From Sulfuriferula multivorans (GTDB taxonomy: Bacteria; Pseudomonadota; Gammaproteobacteria; Burkholderiales; Sulfuriferulaceae): DNA of 64,000 nt. Below the pieces are notes generated by a model that was given only the letters and a program-made list of their open reading frames with translations, made no database searches and was not told the DNA's origin. Shown piece after piece: positions 10,250 through 19,608 of the stretch. The translations under genes were made by a program, and so were the position numbers. How positions within the stretch are numbered: position 1 is the first letter of the stretch; each line of letters opens with the position of its first letter. The stretch lies in assembly GCF_003851125.1 (NCBI RefSeq), contig NZ_BGOW01000020.1, positions 62,001 to 126,000 of the forward strand, read 5' to 3'.

Positions 10250-10843
10250 TTACGCTCCTTTACTGTCATCACCAACCAGGATCAGGTTGTCGTTGACAAA
10301 TTTGTATGGTGGGATATCCATATTCAGGGGCGCCGGCACATCTTTGAACACCCGAGCTGCAAGGTCATACTTGGAACCGTGACAAGGACAGAGCCAGCCA
10401 CCGGGCCAATCCGCGCCCAGATCCGCGGCACCCACTTCTTTACGGAAGGTAGGAGAGCAACCAAGGTGAGTGCAGATGCCAACCACCACCAAAAATTCGG
10501 GCTTGATGGAGCGCCATTCGTTTTTGCAGTATTCGGGTTGTTGCGGCTGTTCTGACTTTGGATCCAGCAAAAACGAGTCATTTTTAGGCAGTCTGGCCAG
10601 CATTTCCTTGGTGCGGTTGACTACCCACACCGGTTTGCCCTGCCATGCGACTGCCAGCAACATACCAGACTCCAACTTGCTGATGTCTACATCGACCGGT
10701 GCACCAGCTGCCTTGGCACGCTCGCTCGGTAGCATACTCATGACAAAAGGCACCATCACGGCGACACCTGCCACTCCACCAACGGCAGTAGTGGCAGCGA
10801 TAAGGAAGCGCCGCTTGCTACGATCCACTTGCTGATTGCTCAT
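10250..10843 (-). CDS. petA: ubiquinol-cytochrome c reductase, Rieske iron-sulfur subunit
   Basis: A 197-residue Rieske protein. The N-terminus has a Tat-like twin-Arg patch followed by a membrane anchor (RSKRRFLIAATTAVGGVAGVAVMVPFVM), which stays uncleaved in the family. The [2Fe-2S] ligands are in box 1 CTHLGC and box 2 CPCHGSKYD, and the Pro loop follows as DVPAPLNMDIPPY. It is the first gene of the petABC operon; the promoter must lie in the roughly 180 nt separating it from the divergent DegS-like protease gene. Confidence 0.96.
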   Translation of the reverse strand: MSNQQVDRSKRRFLIAATTAVGGVAGVAVMVPFVMSMLPSERAKAAGAPVDVDISKLESGMLLAVAWQGKPVWVVNRTKEMLARLPKNDSFLLDPKSEQPQQPEYCKNEWRSIKPEFLVVVGICTHLGCSPTFRKEVGAADLGADWPGGWLCPCHGSKYDLAARVFKDVPAPLNMDIPPYKFVNDNLILVGDDSKGA

Positions 10844-10980
10844 AAACGATCCCTGTTTAGGTGACTACAGACTTGCAAAACCGCTATTTTAACCAAAACT
10901 GGCTTGAAACATAAAGCCCCTGCCCGCATTTAAACGACAATTTAAATTTTTGGCCTGAAATTCCGTCCTTATCTGTCCTG

Positions 10981-10986
10981 TATAAT
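10981..10986 (+). promoter_or_regulatory. candidate -10 hexamer for the DegS-like protease gene
   Basis: A perfect TATAAT lies 38 nt upstream of the chosen ATG. No good -35 hexamer is present at 16-18 nt spacing, so the call rests on the -10 element only. Confidence 0.3.
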
Positions 10987-11024
10987 TTTCAGTAATCTGT
11001 TTTAATCCATAGGTGTATTTGATA

Positions 11025-12194
11025 ATGCGGAAGTTTTGGCTAGTTTTTGCTCAGAGCACCACCATCGCGCTCGGCGTGCTTTTTGTAGTCGTTATTTTCA
11101 GGTCTGACTGGCTCACCTGGCGTAACGTAAATAATGGCCCGGGAATCACCATTCGCGAAGTAGCGGCGCCGAGCAGTGGCGGCGCACAGATCGATTCGTT
11201 AAGTGCGGCAGCCAAAAAAGCCATTCCATCTGTGGTGAATGTTTTTACCAGCAAGGAAGTGCGTTTACCCCGTAATCCACTGGCTGACGACCCCGTCTTC
11301 AAACGTTTTTTTGGCGACCACCCCACATCACGTTCGCAGCGAGTCAACAATCTCGGCTCGGGTGTTATCGTCAGCTCGGATGGTTATATCCTTACCAATC
11401 ATCACGTTGTCGAAGCTGCGGATGAAATTCAGGTTGCGCTGCATGACGGACGTACGGTACTTGCCAAGGTAGTGGGCTCTGATCCAGAGACTGATCTTGC
11501 GGTCCTCAAGGTCAATCTTACCGGATTGCCTGCCATCAGTTTCGCCCAGCCGGATAAAGGCAATGTCGGCGATTTTGTATTGGCTATTGGTGATCCGTTC
11601 GGTGTCGGTCAGACTGTCACGATGGGTATTATCAGTGCGCTCGAACGCACGCACCTTGGCATCAATACTTTTGAAAACTTCATCCAGACTGACGCCGCCA
11701 TCAACCCCGGCAATTCAGGTGGCGCGCTGGTCAATGCGCAAGGCAATCTTATTGGTATCAATAGTGCTATCTATACACGTACCGGCGGCTCACAAGGTAT
11801 CGGTTTTGCCATTCCGGTCAGTCTGGTTGTCCAGATCATGGACCAGATTATCAAACATGGATCTGTGACGCGCGGCTGGATCGGGGTTGAAGTCCAGGAT
11901 TTGACGCCAGAACTGGCCGAATCATTCAAATTGCCAAGCACCGATGGCGCGCTTATCGCCGGGATACTCAAAGGCGGCCCTGCAGATTTGGCGGGTATCA
12001 AACCAGGGGATGTCTTGATTGACGTCAACGGCAAACCTGTAAAGGATTCCACTTCACTGTTGCAATTGATTGCGGCGCAAACGCCTGGTCAAACGGCTCA
12101 ATTGAAACTGCTGCGCAAGACGAAAGAAATCGTTGCCACAGTCAATATCAACAAGCGCCCCAAAATCGAGCAACCTGTCGATGATGAGCAATAG
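11025..12194 (+). CDS. membrane-anchored trypsin-like serine protease with one PDZ domain (DegS/AlgW type)
   Basis: A 389-residue HtrA-family protease. An N-terminal membrane anchor (FWLVFAQSTTIALGVLFVVVIF) is followed by the protease domain. The catalytic triad is visible as ILTNHHVVEA (His), DPETDLAVLKV (Asp) and NPGNSGGALVN (Ser). A single PDZ domain follows (GWIGVEVQDLTPELAESF to about residue 375). One PDZ plus an uncleaved anchor is the DegS/AlgW arrangement, which senses misfolded outer membrane proteins and cleaves an anti-sigma factor such as RseA. No rseA-type gene lies nearby. An in-frame GTG at 11013 is an alternative start; the ATG was preferred. Confidence 0.85.
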   Translation: MRKFWLVFAQSTTIALGVLFVVVIFRSDWLTWRNVNNGPGITIREVAAPSSGGAQIDSLSAAAKKAIPSVVNVFTSKEVRLPRNPLADDPVFKRFFGDHPTSRSQRVNNLGSGVIVSSDGYILTNHHVVEAADEIQVALHDGRTVLAKVVGSDPETDLAVLKVNLTGLPAISFAQPDKGNVGDFVLAIGDPFGVGQTVTMGIISALERTHLGINTFENFIQTDAAINPGNSGGALVNAQGNLIGINSAIYTRTGGSQGIGFAIPVSLVVQIMDQIIKHGSVTRGWIGVEVQDLTPELAESFKLPSTDGALIAGILKGGPADLAGIKPGDVLIDVNGKPVKDSTSLLQLIAAQTPGQTAQLKLLRKTKEIVATVNINKRPKIEQPVDDEQ

Positions 12195-12211
12195 CTGTTC
12201 AGCGATTTAAA

Positions 12212-13693
12212 TCAAAGCGCGTTGCGCCATTCCTGATCTTCCGAATCGAACAGACGGTTGGCTTCCTGCGGCCCCCAACTGCCTGCACGATAGGTGTGAA
12301 TGAAATCACGTTCCTGCGCCCAGTATTTGATAATAGGGTCGACCACGCGCCACGCCCACTCTACCTCGTCAAAACGAATAAACAGCGTACGGTCGCCTTC
12401 GATCACATCGAGTAACAGGGTTTCGTAGGCATCCAGCGGCGCCTCATGGGTCTGCCGATAGCTGGCATTGAGTTGCATCATGCGCGTATCCATATCCAGA
12501 CCGGGCTGCTTGACCTGGATTTCCATGCGCATGCTTTCTTCCGGCTGGATAGAAAGTACGATCCAATTCGGGTCTATGGTCTCTAGCGGAGTTTCGCGGA
12601 ACAGTTGCTGAGGCGGATGTCGAAAACGCAGCGCGATCATGGATGTTTGATCCGCAAGTCGTTTACCTGTGCGCAGATAAAACGGCACACCACGCCAACG
12701 CCAGTTATCGATGTAGAATTTGGCCGCAACAAATGTTTCAGTAATCGAATTTGGTTCGACGCCGGACTCCTGCTGATAACCCTGTACTGCAGCACCTTCA
12801 ATAGCGCCCGGCGCATACTGTGCCCGGAAAGCATGGGCATGCACAGAACGCCGGGGTATTGGGCGGATGGAGCGCAGCACTTTGACTTTTTCATCACGCA
12901 ACGCATCCGCTTCCAGCGCCGGCGGTGGTTCCATCGCCACCACTGTTAGCAATTGCATCAAGTGATTTTGCAGCATGTCTCGCAAAGCACCTGACTTATC
13001 ATAATAATCGGCGCGATTTTCGATTCCTACCGTTTCCGCCACCGTAATTTGCACATGATCGATAAAATTGCGGTTCCATAATGGCTCGATAAGCGTATTG
13101 GCAAAGCGGAACACCAGCAGGTTCTGTACAGTTTCCTTACCCAGATAGTGGTCAATGCGGAAAATCTGCTGTTCGTCAAAATGGCGATGCAATAACTCGT
13201 TGAGATACTGAGCAGACTCGATATCCTCGCCAAAGGGTTTTTCCACCACGATTCGATGCATTCCGCGCGGTTTGCTGAGACCGGATTTATCCAGGTTTTT
13301 GATTACTGAGGAAAAATCGGTGGGTTTGATTGCGAGATAAAATATCACATTGGAACACACGCCTGCCTTGGGTTTACCCAGATCCTCCTTGAGGCGCTGG
13401 TAGGATTCCACTTCACCCAACTCACCTTGCAGATAATTGAAACGCGCCACAAAACGCGCGCAAACATCCTCAGCGCCGCGATCCAGGATTTTGTCATGCA
13501 ACAGTGCCATGACGTGTTCGCGCCACATTTTGTCGTCCCAAACGCGTCGGCCAAAAGCAATAAACGTAAGATTCTCGGGCAAACGTTTCGCCTGTTCCAA
13601 TCGATACAGCGCGGGTATCAGTTTGTTCGAGGCAAGGTTTCCAGTGGCACCAAAAATGACAAAATTACACGGATACATTACGGTCTCGCTCAT
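12212..13693 (-). CDS. zwf: glucose-6-phosphate 1-dehydrogenase
   Basis: A 493-residue enzyme of normal length. It oxidises glucose-6-phosphate to 6-phosphogluconolactone with NADP (or NAD). The coenzyme-binding motif near the start is [16 protein letters not shown], and the catalytic substrate-binding motif is [22 protein letters not shown] is the conserved Lys-containing segment. Its ATG overlaps the gnd stop as ATGA, so gnd and zwf form one translationally coupled unit for the oxidative pentose phosphate route. It ends 17 nt from the convergent protease gene. Confidence 0.96.
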   Translation of the reverse strand: MSETVMYPCNFVIFGATGNLASNKLIPALYRLEQAKRLPENLTFIAFGRRVWDDKMWREHVMALLHDKILDRGAEDVCARFVARFNYLQGELGEVESYQRLKEDLGKPKAGVCSNVIFYLAIKPTDFSSVIKNLDKSGLSKPRGMHRIVVEKPFGEDIESAQYLNELLHRHFDEQQIFRIDHYLGKETVQNLLVFRFANTLIEPLWNRNFIDHVQITVAETVGIENRADYYDKSGALRDMLQNHLMQLLTVVAMEPPPALEADALRDEKVKVLRSIRPIPRRSVHAHAFRAQYAPGAIEGAAVQGYQQESGVEPNSITETFVAAKFYIDNWRWRGVPFYLRTGKRLADQTSMIALRFRHPPQQLFRETPLETIDPNWIVLSIQPEESMRMEIQVKQPGLDMDTRMMQLNASYRQTHEAPLDAYETLLLDVIEGDRTLFIRFDEVEWAWRVVDPIIKYWAQERDFIHTYRAGSWGPQEANRLFDSEDQEWRNAL

Positions 13694-14610
13694 GCATCAC
13701 CTTCCTTCACCGCATGGCCACCAAATCCCATGCGCATCATCGCCAGTAGCTTGTTGGCGTAGTCGCCTTGCCCTTGCGATGCAAAGCGCATCATCAATGC
13801 CATCGACATTACCGGTGCCGGCGTGCCCTGCTCAACCGATTCGAGCACCGTCCAACGCCCTTCACCCGAATCGGCAACATACGGCTGAATATCATCGAGA
13901 GCTTGATCACGTTGCAAAAATTCGGCAGCCAGATCCAGCAGCCACGAGCGCACCACACTGCCATGGCGCCACATTTCAGCCACCGCAGCCAGATCAATAT
14001 CGAATTCGCGCTTGCCTTTCATCAAAGCCAGCCCTTCGGCCAGTGCCTGCATCATTCCGTATTCGATGCCGTTATGTACCATTTTGACAAAATGACCACT
14101 TCCCGCAGCACCGCAATGCAGCCAACCGGCATCGGGTGCCGGGGCAAGAATTTTAATGAAAGGCTCTGCAGCAGCAAGCGCTTCTGCGCTGCCCCCCACC
14201 ATCAAGGCGTAGCCGTTCTGCAGTCCCCATATGCCGCCGGAGACGCCTGCATCCATAAAATGCAAGCCTGCTTGCGTCAATTGCGCTGCATGGCGTTGGG
14301 AATCTTTGTAATAAGCGTTGGCGCCGTCCACTACGGTGTCGCCGGGTGACAAGAGTGGCAACAATACCTCAAGCGCGTCTTCCGTTGGCCGCCCGGCAGG
14401 CAACATCAACCAGACCAGACGCGGCGCTGCGAGTCCAGCCACCAGATCAGCCAGAGAACCCTGTGCCAAGACATTGGGGTGTTCCTGCGCAAGATTCAGC
14501 GCAACATCGTGACTGCGATTCCAGGCATGGACAACCGTGCCTCCACGCGCCAGGCGCCGCGCCATATTGGCACCCATTTTCCCCAACCCCAGCATCCCGA
14601 TCTGCTTCAT
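13690..14610 (-). CDS. gnd: 6-phosphogluconate dehydrogenase, decarboxylating (short GndA/YqeC type)
   Basis: A 306-residue dehydrogenase, about two thirds of the length of the classical 470-residue Gnd, as in the short NAD-preferring family. The N-terminal Rossmann motif is [17 protein letters not shown]. The substrate loop is [21 protein letters not shown], and the catalytic Lys region is [22 protein letters not shown]. It converts 6-phosphogluconate to ribulose-5-phosphate and CO2. A 109-nt gap upstream separates it from the anti-sigma gene and should hold the gnd-zwf promoter. Confidence 0.94.
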   Translation of the reverse strand: MKQIGMLGLGKMGANMARRLARGGTVVHAWNRSHDVALNLAQEHPNVLAQGSLADLVAGLAAPRLVWLMLPAGRPTEDALEVLLPLLSPGDTVVDGANAYYKDSQRHAAQLTQAGLHFMDAGVSGGIWGLQNGYALMVGGSAEALAAAEPFIKILAPAPDAGWLHCGAAGSGHFVKMVHNGIEYGMMQALAEGLALMKGKREFDIDLAAVAEMWRHGSVVRSWLLDLAAEFLQRDQALDDIQPYVADSGEGRWTVLESVEQGTPAPVMSMALMMRFASQGQGDYANKLLAMMRMGFGGHAVKEGDA

Positions 14611-14719
14611 TCACTTCTCTCCGATTGACGTCGACTCCATACATGCTGCTAAACACACATGGCTTTATGCTAGTTGGCTAAAAGCGACAATACAACCGGA
14701 TAAAGAAAATATAAGTGGG

Positions 14720-15448
14720 TTAAACCTTGATATAGGTCCAACCATGCTGCAGACGGTTGATGATTTCTCCAACGGCGGTCGGTGCAACACGGGTCTCGGG
14801 AAGCAATTTGACTTTAACGCCCTCTTTACTCAAGCGGCGCATGGTTTGTCCGCAAGCAACAAAACTGATGTTGGTATGCTGACGCGCAAGCTTCTCGATT
14901 CGAGCGGCATAGGGAGTGGCGTCGGCACGCAAAAGGTCGAGGCCATAACTATTGGCAATCACTTCGACCTGAACAGGCTGCCCAATAATTCTCTCGTGCT
15001 GAAGCAGATAGTCCACATCATCCAGCAAAGTTTTTAATTTGACTGGCTGATCAGAATCTACGTGCAAAACAATTTTTCGGGTGTCTGCCTTGATGCCCGC
15101 CAAGCTGACCGGGCGCTGCATTCCGGCCTGATTCAGGGCGGGTTGTGCTGGTCGCTGTGGATTATTCCAGTCGCGCCCAAACCAGCCTATGGCAAGCCCT
15201 AACACAAGCACCATGCCAGTTGCCAAATAGTGCGATGCACCAAATTGGCGTGCCCTGTTTTTCTGGTATGCGGGAGGCGGTTCTGCATAACCGTGACTGA
15301 CCATTTCCTTGACGGCACGTAATGCACATAGCTGGTGAGCGAGTTCCGGATCCTTCTCCAACGCAACAAACAGCCTATCTTTTTCAACCAGATCCAGTTC
15401 GCCGTCAATAAACGCATTCAATTGCTCCTGGGAGATTTCCGGCTTCAT
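14720..15448 (-). CDS. anti-sigma factor with periplasmic DsrE-like sensor domain
   Basis: A 242-residue membrane protein. Residues 1-50 resemble an anti-sigma domain (EQLNAFIDGELD ... ALEKDPELAHQL) but lack the HxxxCxxC zinc motif. One transmembrane helix lies at about 74-91. Residues 125-242 look like a DsrE/DsrF-family domain, with the conserved cysteine (Cys199) in SFVACGQTM and the C-terminal ending HGWTYIKV. The two exported proteins encoded divergently, at 16210 and 16765, share the same Cys context and ending. Its start overlaps the sigma gene stop (ATGA). I infer that the cytoplasmic part holds the ECF sigma factor and that the periplasmic DsrE-like part senses a sulfur or redox signal, or a partner protein; this is not a described function. 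Confidence 0.7.
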   Translation of the reverse strand: MKPEISQEQLNAFIDGELDLVEKDRLFVALEKDPELAHQLCALRAVKEMVSHGYAEPPPAYQKNRARQFGASHYLATGMVLVLGLAIGWFGRDWNNPQRPAQPALNQAGMQRPVSLAGIKADTRKIVLHVDSDQPVKLKTLLDDVDYLLQHERIIGQPVQVEVIANSYGLDLLRADATPYAARIEKLARQHTNISFVACGQTMRRLSKEGVKVKLLPETRVAPTAVGEIINRLQHGWTYIKV

Positions 15449-15999
15449 TTTACGCTCCTCAGCGTCCCCGTTTTTATCTGGGGTGACAACTCAACCAGTT
15501 TCGCTTTCAAGGACTGGCGTCCACGGCATAAGCGACTCATCACTGTACCTACCGGAATTTCAAGGATTTCGGCCACCTGGTTGTAGCTGAACCCTTCCAG
15601 ATCAATCAGCGTCAGAACTTGACGCTGGCCTATCGGCAATTGCGCAACCGCGGCGCGTACCCGATCAACTATCTGGCTACGTGAATGGATATGCTCGGGG
15701 GTTTCGTCATGGGCATAGTGATGGTCTTCCAGTTCGTCAACATCCTGAAAGGTTTTTTGACACCTGAAGCAATCGCGCCAGCAGTTATGCAAAATTTTGA
15801 ACAGCCAACTGTCAAGCTGAGCCGGGTCGCGCAACTGATGTAGCCGGGCCAATCCGCGAGTGAGCGCCTCTTGCACCAAATCATCGGCCAATGAACGATC
15901 ATGGCACCAGGAGTAGGCAACACGATATAAACGCGTGCGCCGTTCCTTGAGTTGAACGCGCAAACTTCCATCGCCAATCAGCAAAGATAATAAACTCAT
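15445..15999 (-). CDS. ECF-family RNA polymerase sigma factor
   Basis: A 184-residue sigma-70 family protein of the extracytoplasmic function group. Region 2 is visible as RTRLYRVAYSWCHDRSLADDLVQEAL ... QLDSWLFKILHNCWRDCFR. Region 4 follows as RAAVAQLPIGQRQVLTLIDLEGFSYNQVAEIL with the recognition helix IPVGTVMSRLCRGRQSLK. It is followed, with a 4-nt overlap, by the DsrE-type anti-sigma factor. The 210-nt divergent intergenic region toward the first DsrE-like gene contains a perfect inverted repeat and is the natural target for autoregulation. ECF factors usually act on their own promoter and a small regulon. Confidence 0.9.
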   Translation of the reverse strand: MSLLSLLIGDGSLRVQLKERRTRLYRVAYSWCHDRSLADDLVQEALTRGLARLHQLRDPAQLDSWLFKILHNCWRDCFRCQKTFQDVDELEDHHYAHDETPEHIHSRSQIVDRVRAAVAQLPIGQRQVLTLIDLEGFSYNQVAEILEIPVGTVMSRLCRGRQSLKAKLVELSPQIKTGTLRSVK

Positions 16000-16080
16000 A
16001 CCCTGAAAAGACCAGTAATGTTTGTATTGAAGTGCTTCATAACTAAGTAGACGTTGGATCCTATCAATCTATTCCATTCC

Positions 16081-16111
16081 AGAAATATTCCTTTTGCCAT
16101 GGAATATTTCT
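16081..16111. repeat. 11-bp perfect inverted repeat between sigma factor and DsrE-like gene
   Basis: The arms AGAAATATTCC and GGAATATTTCT are perfect reverse complements separated by 9 nt. The repeat lies midway between the divergent starts at 15999 and 16210. A site this regular could be a repressor operator, or a hairpin in either leader. GGAAT in the right arm also recalls ECF -35 elements. Confidence 0.6.
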
Positions 16112-16209
16112 ATAGTGCAATTTGTCTATATTAGGCCATATAGCAAAGATGTATGATTGCTCGTATCAATCATTAATGCTTTTAGAACAAAATAAAAAAG
16201 GAGTTGGAG

Positions 16210-16620
16210 ATGAAGAAAGTCATATTTGCACTGCTGCTGTTTTTTGGTCTGAGTAATGCGCTATTTGCACATGACGGCCCTGTTTCCGAAGGGGTAGTGG
16301 TCCAGGCAAATGGCAATGATGCCGCCGATTTCAAACGTGCCCTGATACTCGCCTCCAACATGCATGAAGTCCTGACCAAGGCAAAATTCGAGATTGTGGT
16401 CTATGGGCCCAGCGTGAAACTCCTTACTGCTTTTAGCAACGAGGTGCCGCTAATCCAGAAAGTACAAAGCGAAGGAATTAAAGTTATTGCCTGCGGAAGA
16501 TCCCTCAAGTCAGAACACTTGAAGGATAGTGATTTGGCACCTAACATCACCGTGGTACCATTTGGCGCCGTCCATATTGTAAACAGACAAAAACAGGGGT
16601 GGCAGTATATCAAGCCCTAG
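16210..16620 (+). CDS. exported DsrE-family protein
   Basis: A 136-residue periplasmic protein. The signal peptide is MKKVIFALLLFFGLSNALFA with cleavage before HDG. The mature part is one DsrE/DsrF-like domain: VVVQANGNDAADFKRALILASNM, EIVVYGPSVKLL, then the conserved Cys95 in KVIACGRSL and the C-terminal motif QGWQYIKP. The ATG at 16210 is preferred because AAGGAG lies 6 nt upstream; the TTG at 16204 overlaps that site. DsrE proteins carry sulfur as persulfide or bind small molecules; this exported group has no firmly assigned function. It shares its ending and Cys context with the anti-sigma factor at 14720-15448 and with the next gene. Confidence 0.8.
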   Translation: MKKVIFALLLFFGLSNALFAHDGPVSEGVVVQANGNDAADFKRALILASNMHEVLTKAKFEIVVYGPSVKLLTAFSNEVPLIQKVQSEGIKVIACGRSLKSEHLKDSDLAPNITVVPFGAVHIVNRQKQGWQYIKP

Positions 16621-16764
16621 CAACAAGCATGCGTCTTCTACTCGATCCAAAATCAGCAAAAGACTGAGTGAGACACGCATTCAGTAGCACGAGGCAACAC
16701 ATCGCAGTCGAAACAGGGATATCCCCATTTGCAATATTAACCTGACATATCGAAAGGCACCGCA

Positions 16765-17250
16765 ATGAACTTGAATAAAGTGAAAATCGCCCTATTCGCA
16801 ACCACGCTGTTTTTCTCCTTGGGCGCTGGCGCTACTCAGTCCCTTCTGCAAGGATATTCCTATGATCACCCGAAACTCATACATGACCTGCCTTTCGCCA
16901 AGCACCATGCTGTACTGCAGGTAAGCCAGGATGATCCTGAATTATGGAATCTGACACTGAACAATGCCACCAACATGCTCCAATATTTCGGCGAGGATAA
17001 AGTACAGATCGTTGTCGTGGCTTACGGTCCTGGTCTTAAAATGCTGTTGAAGGACTCCCCGGTAGCCAAGCGCCTGCAGACCCTTGATGCACAAGGTGTG
17101 GAATTTGATGCCTGCAATGTCACCTTGCAAGGTATGGCAAAAAAATTGGGACATGTTCCTGAATTGGCTCCGGAATCAGTGATCGTCCCAGGCGGCATCA
17201 TTCGAATCATGCAACTCCAGCAGCATGGCTACAACTATATCAAGCCTTGA
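16765..17250 (+). CDS. second exported DsrE-family protein
   Basis: A 161-residue protein paralogous to the one 145 nt upstream. It has a signal peptide (KIALFATTLFFSLGAGA) and a longer N-terminal mature stretch (TQSLLQGYSYDHPKL). The DsrE-like domain follows: VLQVSQDDPELWNLTLNN, QIVVVAYGPGLKMLL, then Cys117 in EFDACNVTL and the tail QQHGYNYIKP. A Shine-Dalgarno sequence (AAAGG) precedes the ATG. With the divergent sigma/anti-sigma pair it makes a locus with three DsrE-like domains on the outside of the membrane. It may be a ligand or client of the anti-sigma sensor domain, or a target of the ECF regulon; this is inference. Confidence 0.8.
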   Translation: MNLNKVKIALFATTLFFSLGAGATQSLLQGYSYDHPKLIHDLPFAKHHAVLQVSQDDPELWNLTLNNATNMLQYFGEDKVQIVVVAYGPGLKMLLKDSPVAKRLQTLDAQGVEFDACNVTLQGMAKKLGHVPELAPESVIVPGGIIRIMQLQQHGYNYIKP

Positions 17251-17324
17251 GATTCGCCTGGAATCGACTCAACACAGCGGCTTAAGCGTGATGAGATCGT
17301 AATTCCTCTTTGTGCGGCAAACCT

Positions 17325-17346
17325 ATCCTCCCCAGTCGGGGAGGAT
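17325..17346. terminator. hairpin between DsrE-like gene and convergent GST gene
   Basis: A 9-bp perfect stem (ATCCTCCCC / GGGGAGGAT) with an AGTC loop sits between two convergent genes. On the plus strand it is followed by TTCATTT, a weak T-tract. It probably ends the DsrE transcript and perhaps also the GST transcript. Confidence 0.65.
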
Positions 17347-17351
17347 TTCAT

Positions 17352-17963
17352 TTAAACTGGCGGCTCTGTACTATTAAATGAAGCACGGCTACTTAACTTT
17401 GTTGCGAGCCGAGCCAAGTTTGGGTAACCCTCGCGCCATTTTATCTTCTCGGCGAAGCGTAAATCCAGATAGCCCAAAGCACACCCCACGGCAATATCGG
17501 CTAGGGAAAATCCCGTTTCCATGCACCAGGGCTTCTCTCCCAAATATTCCGCCAAAGTTTCCAGACCGCGAAAAATCTTTCCCTCCTGCCGGATTATCCA
17601 TTCAGGATTTTGCTGATCCTGTGCACGCTTTTTTTCGATAAAAATTGCTGCGGCTGCATCACAGATGCCATCTGCCAGGGCCTCCCAACGTTTCACCAGT
17701 ATGCGACTGTGCGCATCCTGAGGAAACATACGTCCCACGGGTGAAACGTTATCCAGATATTCCACAATCACCCTTGAATCAAAGAGAGCGGTGCCGTCAT
17801 CCAGTAGCAGCACAGGGATTTTCCCAAGTGGATTGTAATCGGGGACGTGGCTATCCTCGTTCCATGGAATATCCACCACCAATTCGCATTCAATATGTTT
17901 TTCCGCCAGCACCACGCGTACTTTTCGGGCAAAAGGGCTGGTCAAGGATGCAATCAGTTTCAT
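17352..17963 (-). CDS. glutathione S-transferase family protein
   Basis: A 203-residue GST. The N-terminal thioredoxin fold is MKLIASLTSPFARKVRVVLAEK, with the cis-Pro loop NPLGKIPVLLLDDGTALFDSRVIVEYL. The C-terminal helical domain includes WCMETGFSLADIAVGCALGYLDL. It resembles the YibF-type bacterial GSTs. The SPFARKV segment carries the usual Ser catalytic position. The substrate is unknown. It stands alone, converging on the DsrE genes and divergent from the histidine kinase gene about 115 nt away. Confidence 0.9.
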   Translation of the reverse strand: MKLIASLTSPFARKVRVVLAEKHIECELVVDIPWNEDSHVPDYNPLGKIPVLLLDDGTALFDSRVIVEYLDNVSPVGRMFPQDAHSRILVKRWEALADGICDAAAAIFIEKKRAQDQQNPEWIIRQEGKIFRGLETLAEYLGEKPWCMETGFSLADIAVGCALGYLDLRFAEKIKWREGYPNLARLATKLSSRASFNSTEPPV

Positions 17964-18080
17964 AGATACTTTCTAAATAGAAAAGGGTTAACCGGACCAT
18001 CACGGATGACAAGCGTTTATACTGACAATCGAACAATACCGTACCTAACTAGGACTTGAGCTTTCTAAAATTCATTCCGT

Positions 18081-19538
18081 ATGAACAATAATACATTCAT
18101 AGACATACCAGACCCTCGTTGGCTGCCCATTCTCATGAATGGCTCGCTCAGCGAGATTTATGTAATGGATTGTGACACGCTGTATTTGGTTCACGCAAAT
18201 GACGCCGCATATCTCAATCTACAGTACTGTGCCGCTGAATTGGCAGGCATGACCATGCTTAATGTAACCCGCGGCCTATCTGAAAAAAAGCTGACCGAAG
18301 CATTACAGCCCTTGCGTACAAGCAATGCTGAATACGTCCCGCTTGAGTTAACACTGGTACGCCGCGATGGTACTACCTACCCCATCAGTTTTCGAGTGTT
18401 TCTATCGCATTCGATGATTATTGCGATTGGCAATGACCAGACTGCCTCAATTGCCTCTGCCCAGGCTTTGGGACTAAGCGAATCGCGCTTTCGTGCAATC
18501 GTGTCAAACATGCCTGGCCTGGTTTATCAGTTCGTGCGCCAACACAATGGAGAAATTTCTTTTCCTTATCTCAGCGACGGCTGTCACGCGCTGCTTGGCG
18601 TTACTCCCAGTCAGTTACGTAGTGATCCCACGCTATTTGCCGATTTGATTCTGCCGGAAGATATGCCTTCCTACATTGATTCAATGATGGCTTCGGCACG
18701 CACCCTTTCAGCGTGGAACTGGGAGGGCAGAATCTGGATTGAAAAATGGAAGGACACCAAATGGATCAACTTGCGAGCCACTCCCCGCACCATCGATCAG
18801 TCGCATGAACGCCCAGGCGTTGCATGGGATGGCGTAATGACCAATATCACTCAAAGCAGACTGGAAAAACACGAAATCCGCAGTTCCCGAGAACAACTTG
18901 CCGAATTGTCTGCACATATCGAACTGGTCAAGGAACAGGAACGCACTCGTATCGCCCGCGAAATTCATGATGATCTGGGCGGCAACCTGACTGCCATTAA
19001 AATGGCAATGGCTTTACTGATCCGGCGCCTGCCCGAGACGCCTGAATTGCTTGAAAAAGCCCATTACGTGGAGGCACTGGCGGATCGCAGTATAGAATCT
19101 GCGCATCGCATTGCAGCAGATTTGCGTCCCAGCGTGCTGGACTTTGGCATCGTAGCTGCGCTAGAGTGGCACGCCAAGGAGTTCGAGAAACAAGCTGGCA
19201 TACCCTGCAGTTTTTCTTCGAACTGCGAAGAAATTCAACTCGATCCTGACCAGGCTACAGCTCTGTTCCGGATTTTTCAGGAGGCCTTGACCAATATTGC
19301 CAAACACGCGCATGCCAGCCGAGTGACCGTCAAGCTCGCCTTGAGCAAACGCTGCGTTGACCTGGAAGTAGCCGATAATGGACGAGGCATCAACACAGCC
19401 GACCGAATGAAGCCGAAATCCTTTGGTATACGCGGCATGGTGGAACGTGCCAATGCACTGGGCGGGAAACTCCATATAAGTCCGATTGCTGCAGGCGGGA
19501 GTCTGGTACGCATCAAAATCCCGTTATCCACAACATGA
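18081..19538 (+). CDS. cytoplasmic PAS-domain histidine kinase, NarL-type system
   Basis: A 485-residue sensor kinase with no transmembrane segment. Two PAS-like domains lie at about residues 18-115 and 135-255 (FRAIVSNMPGLVYQFVR, YLSDGCHALLGVTPSQL). A HisKA_3 dimerisation domain follows, with the phospho-acceptor His296 in IAREIHDDLGGNLTAIKM. The HATPase domain shows the N box EALTNIAKHAHAS and the G box VADNGRGI. It pairs with the LuxR-type response regulator 70 nt downstream. The absence of a membrane anchor and the PAS domains point to a cytoplasmic signal such as redox, a ligand or light; the signal is not identifiable. Confidence 0.9.
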   Translation: MNNNTFIDIPDPRWLPILMNGSLSEIYVMDCDTLYLVHANDAAYLNLQYCAAELAGMTMLNVTRGLSEKKLTEALQPLRTSNAEYVPLELTLVRRDGTTYPISFRVFLSHSMIIAIGNDQTASIASAQALGLSESRFRAIVSNMPGLVYQFVRQHNGEISFPYLSDGCHALLGVTPSQLRSDPTLFADLILPEDMPSYIDSMMASARTLSAWNWEGRIWIEKWKDTKWINLRATPRTIDQSHERPGVAWDGVMTNITQSRLEKHEIRSSREQLAELSAHIELVKEQERTRIAREIHDDLGGNLTAIKMAMALLIRRLPETPELLEKAHYVEALADRSIESAHRIAADLRPSVLDFGIVAALEWHAKEFEKQAGIPCSFSSNCEEIQLDPDQATALFRIFQEALTNIAKHAHASRVTVKLALSKRCVDLEVADNGRGINTADRMKPKSFGIRGMVERANALGGKLHISPIAAGGSLVRIKIPLSTT

Positions 19539-19608
19539 GAGAATGCGGGATAATCTCAAAGAGAAAGAATCAACAGGATTTGACTTCGAGTACTAGCCAG
19601 GTAGCCTT

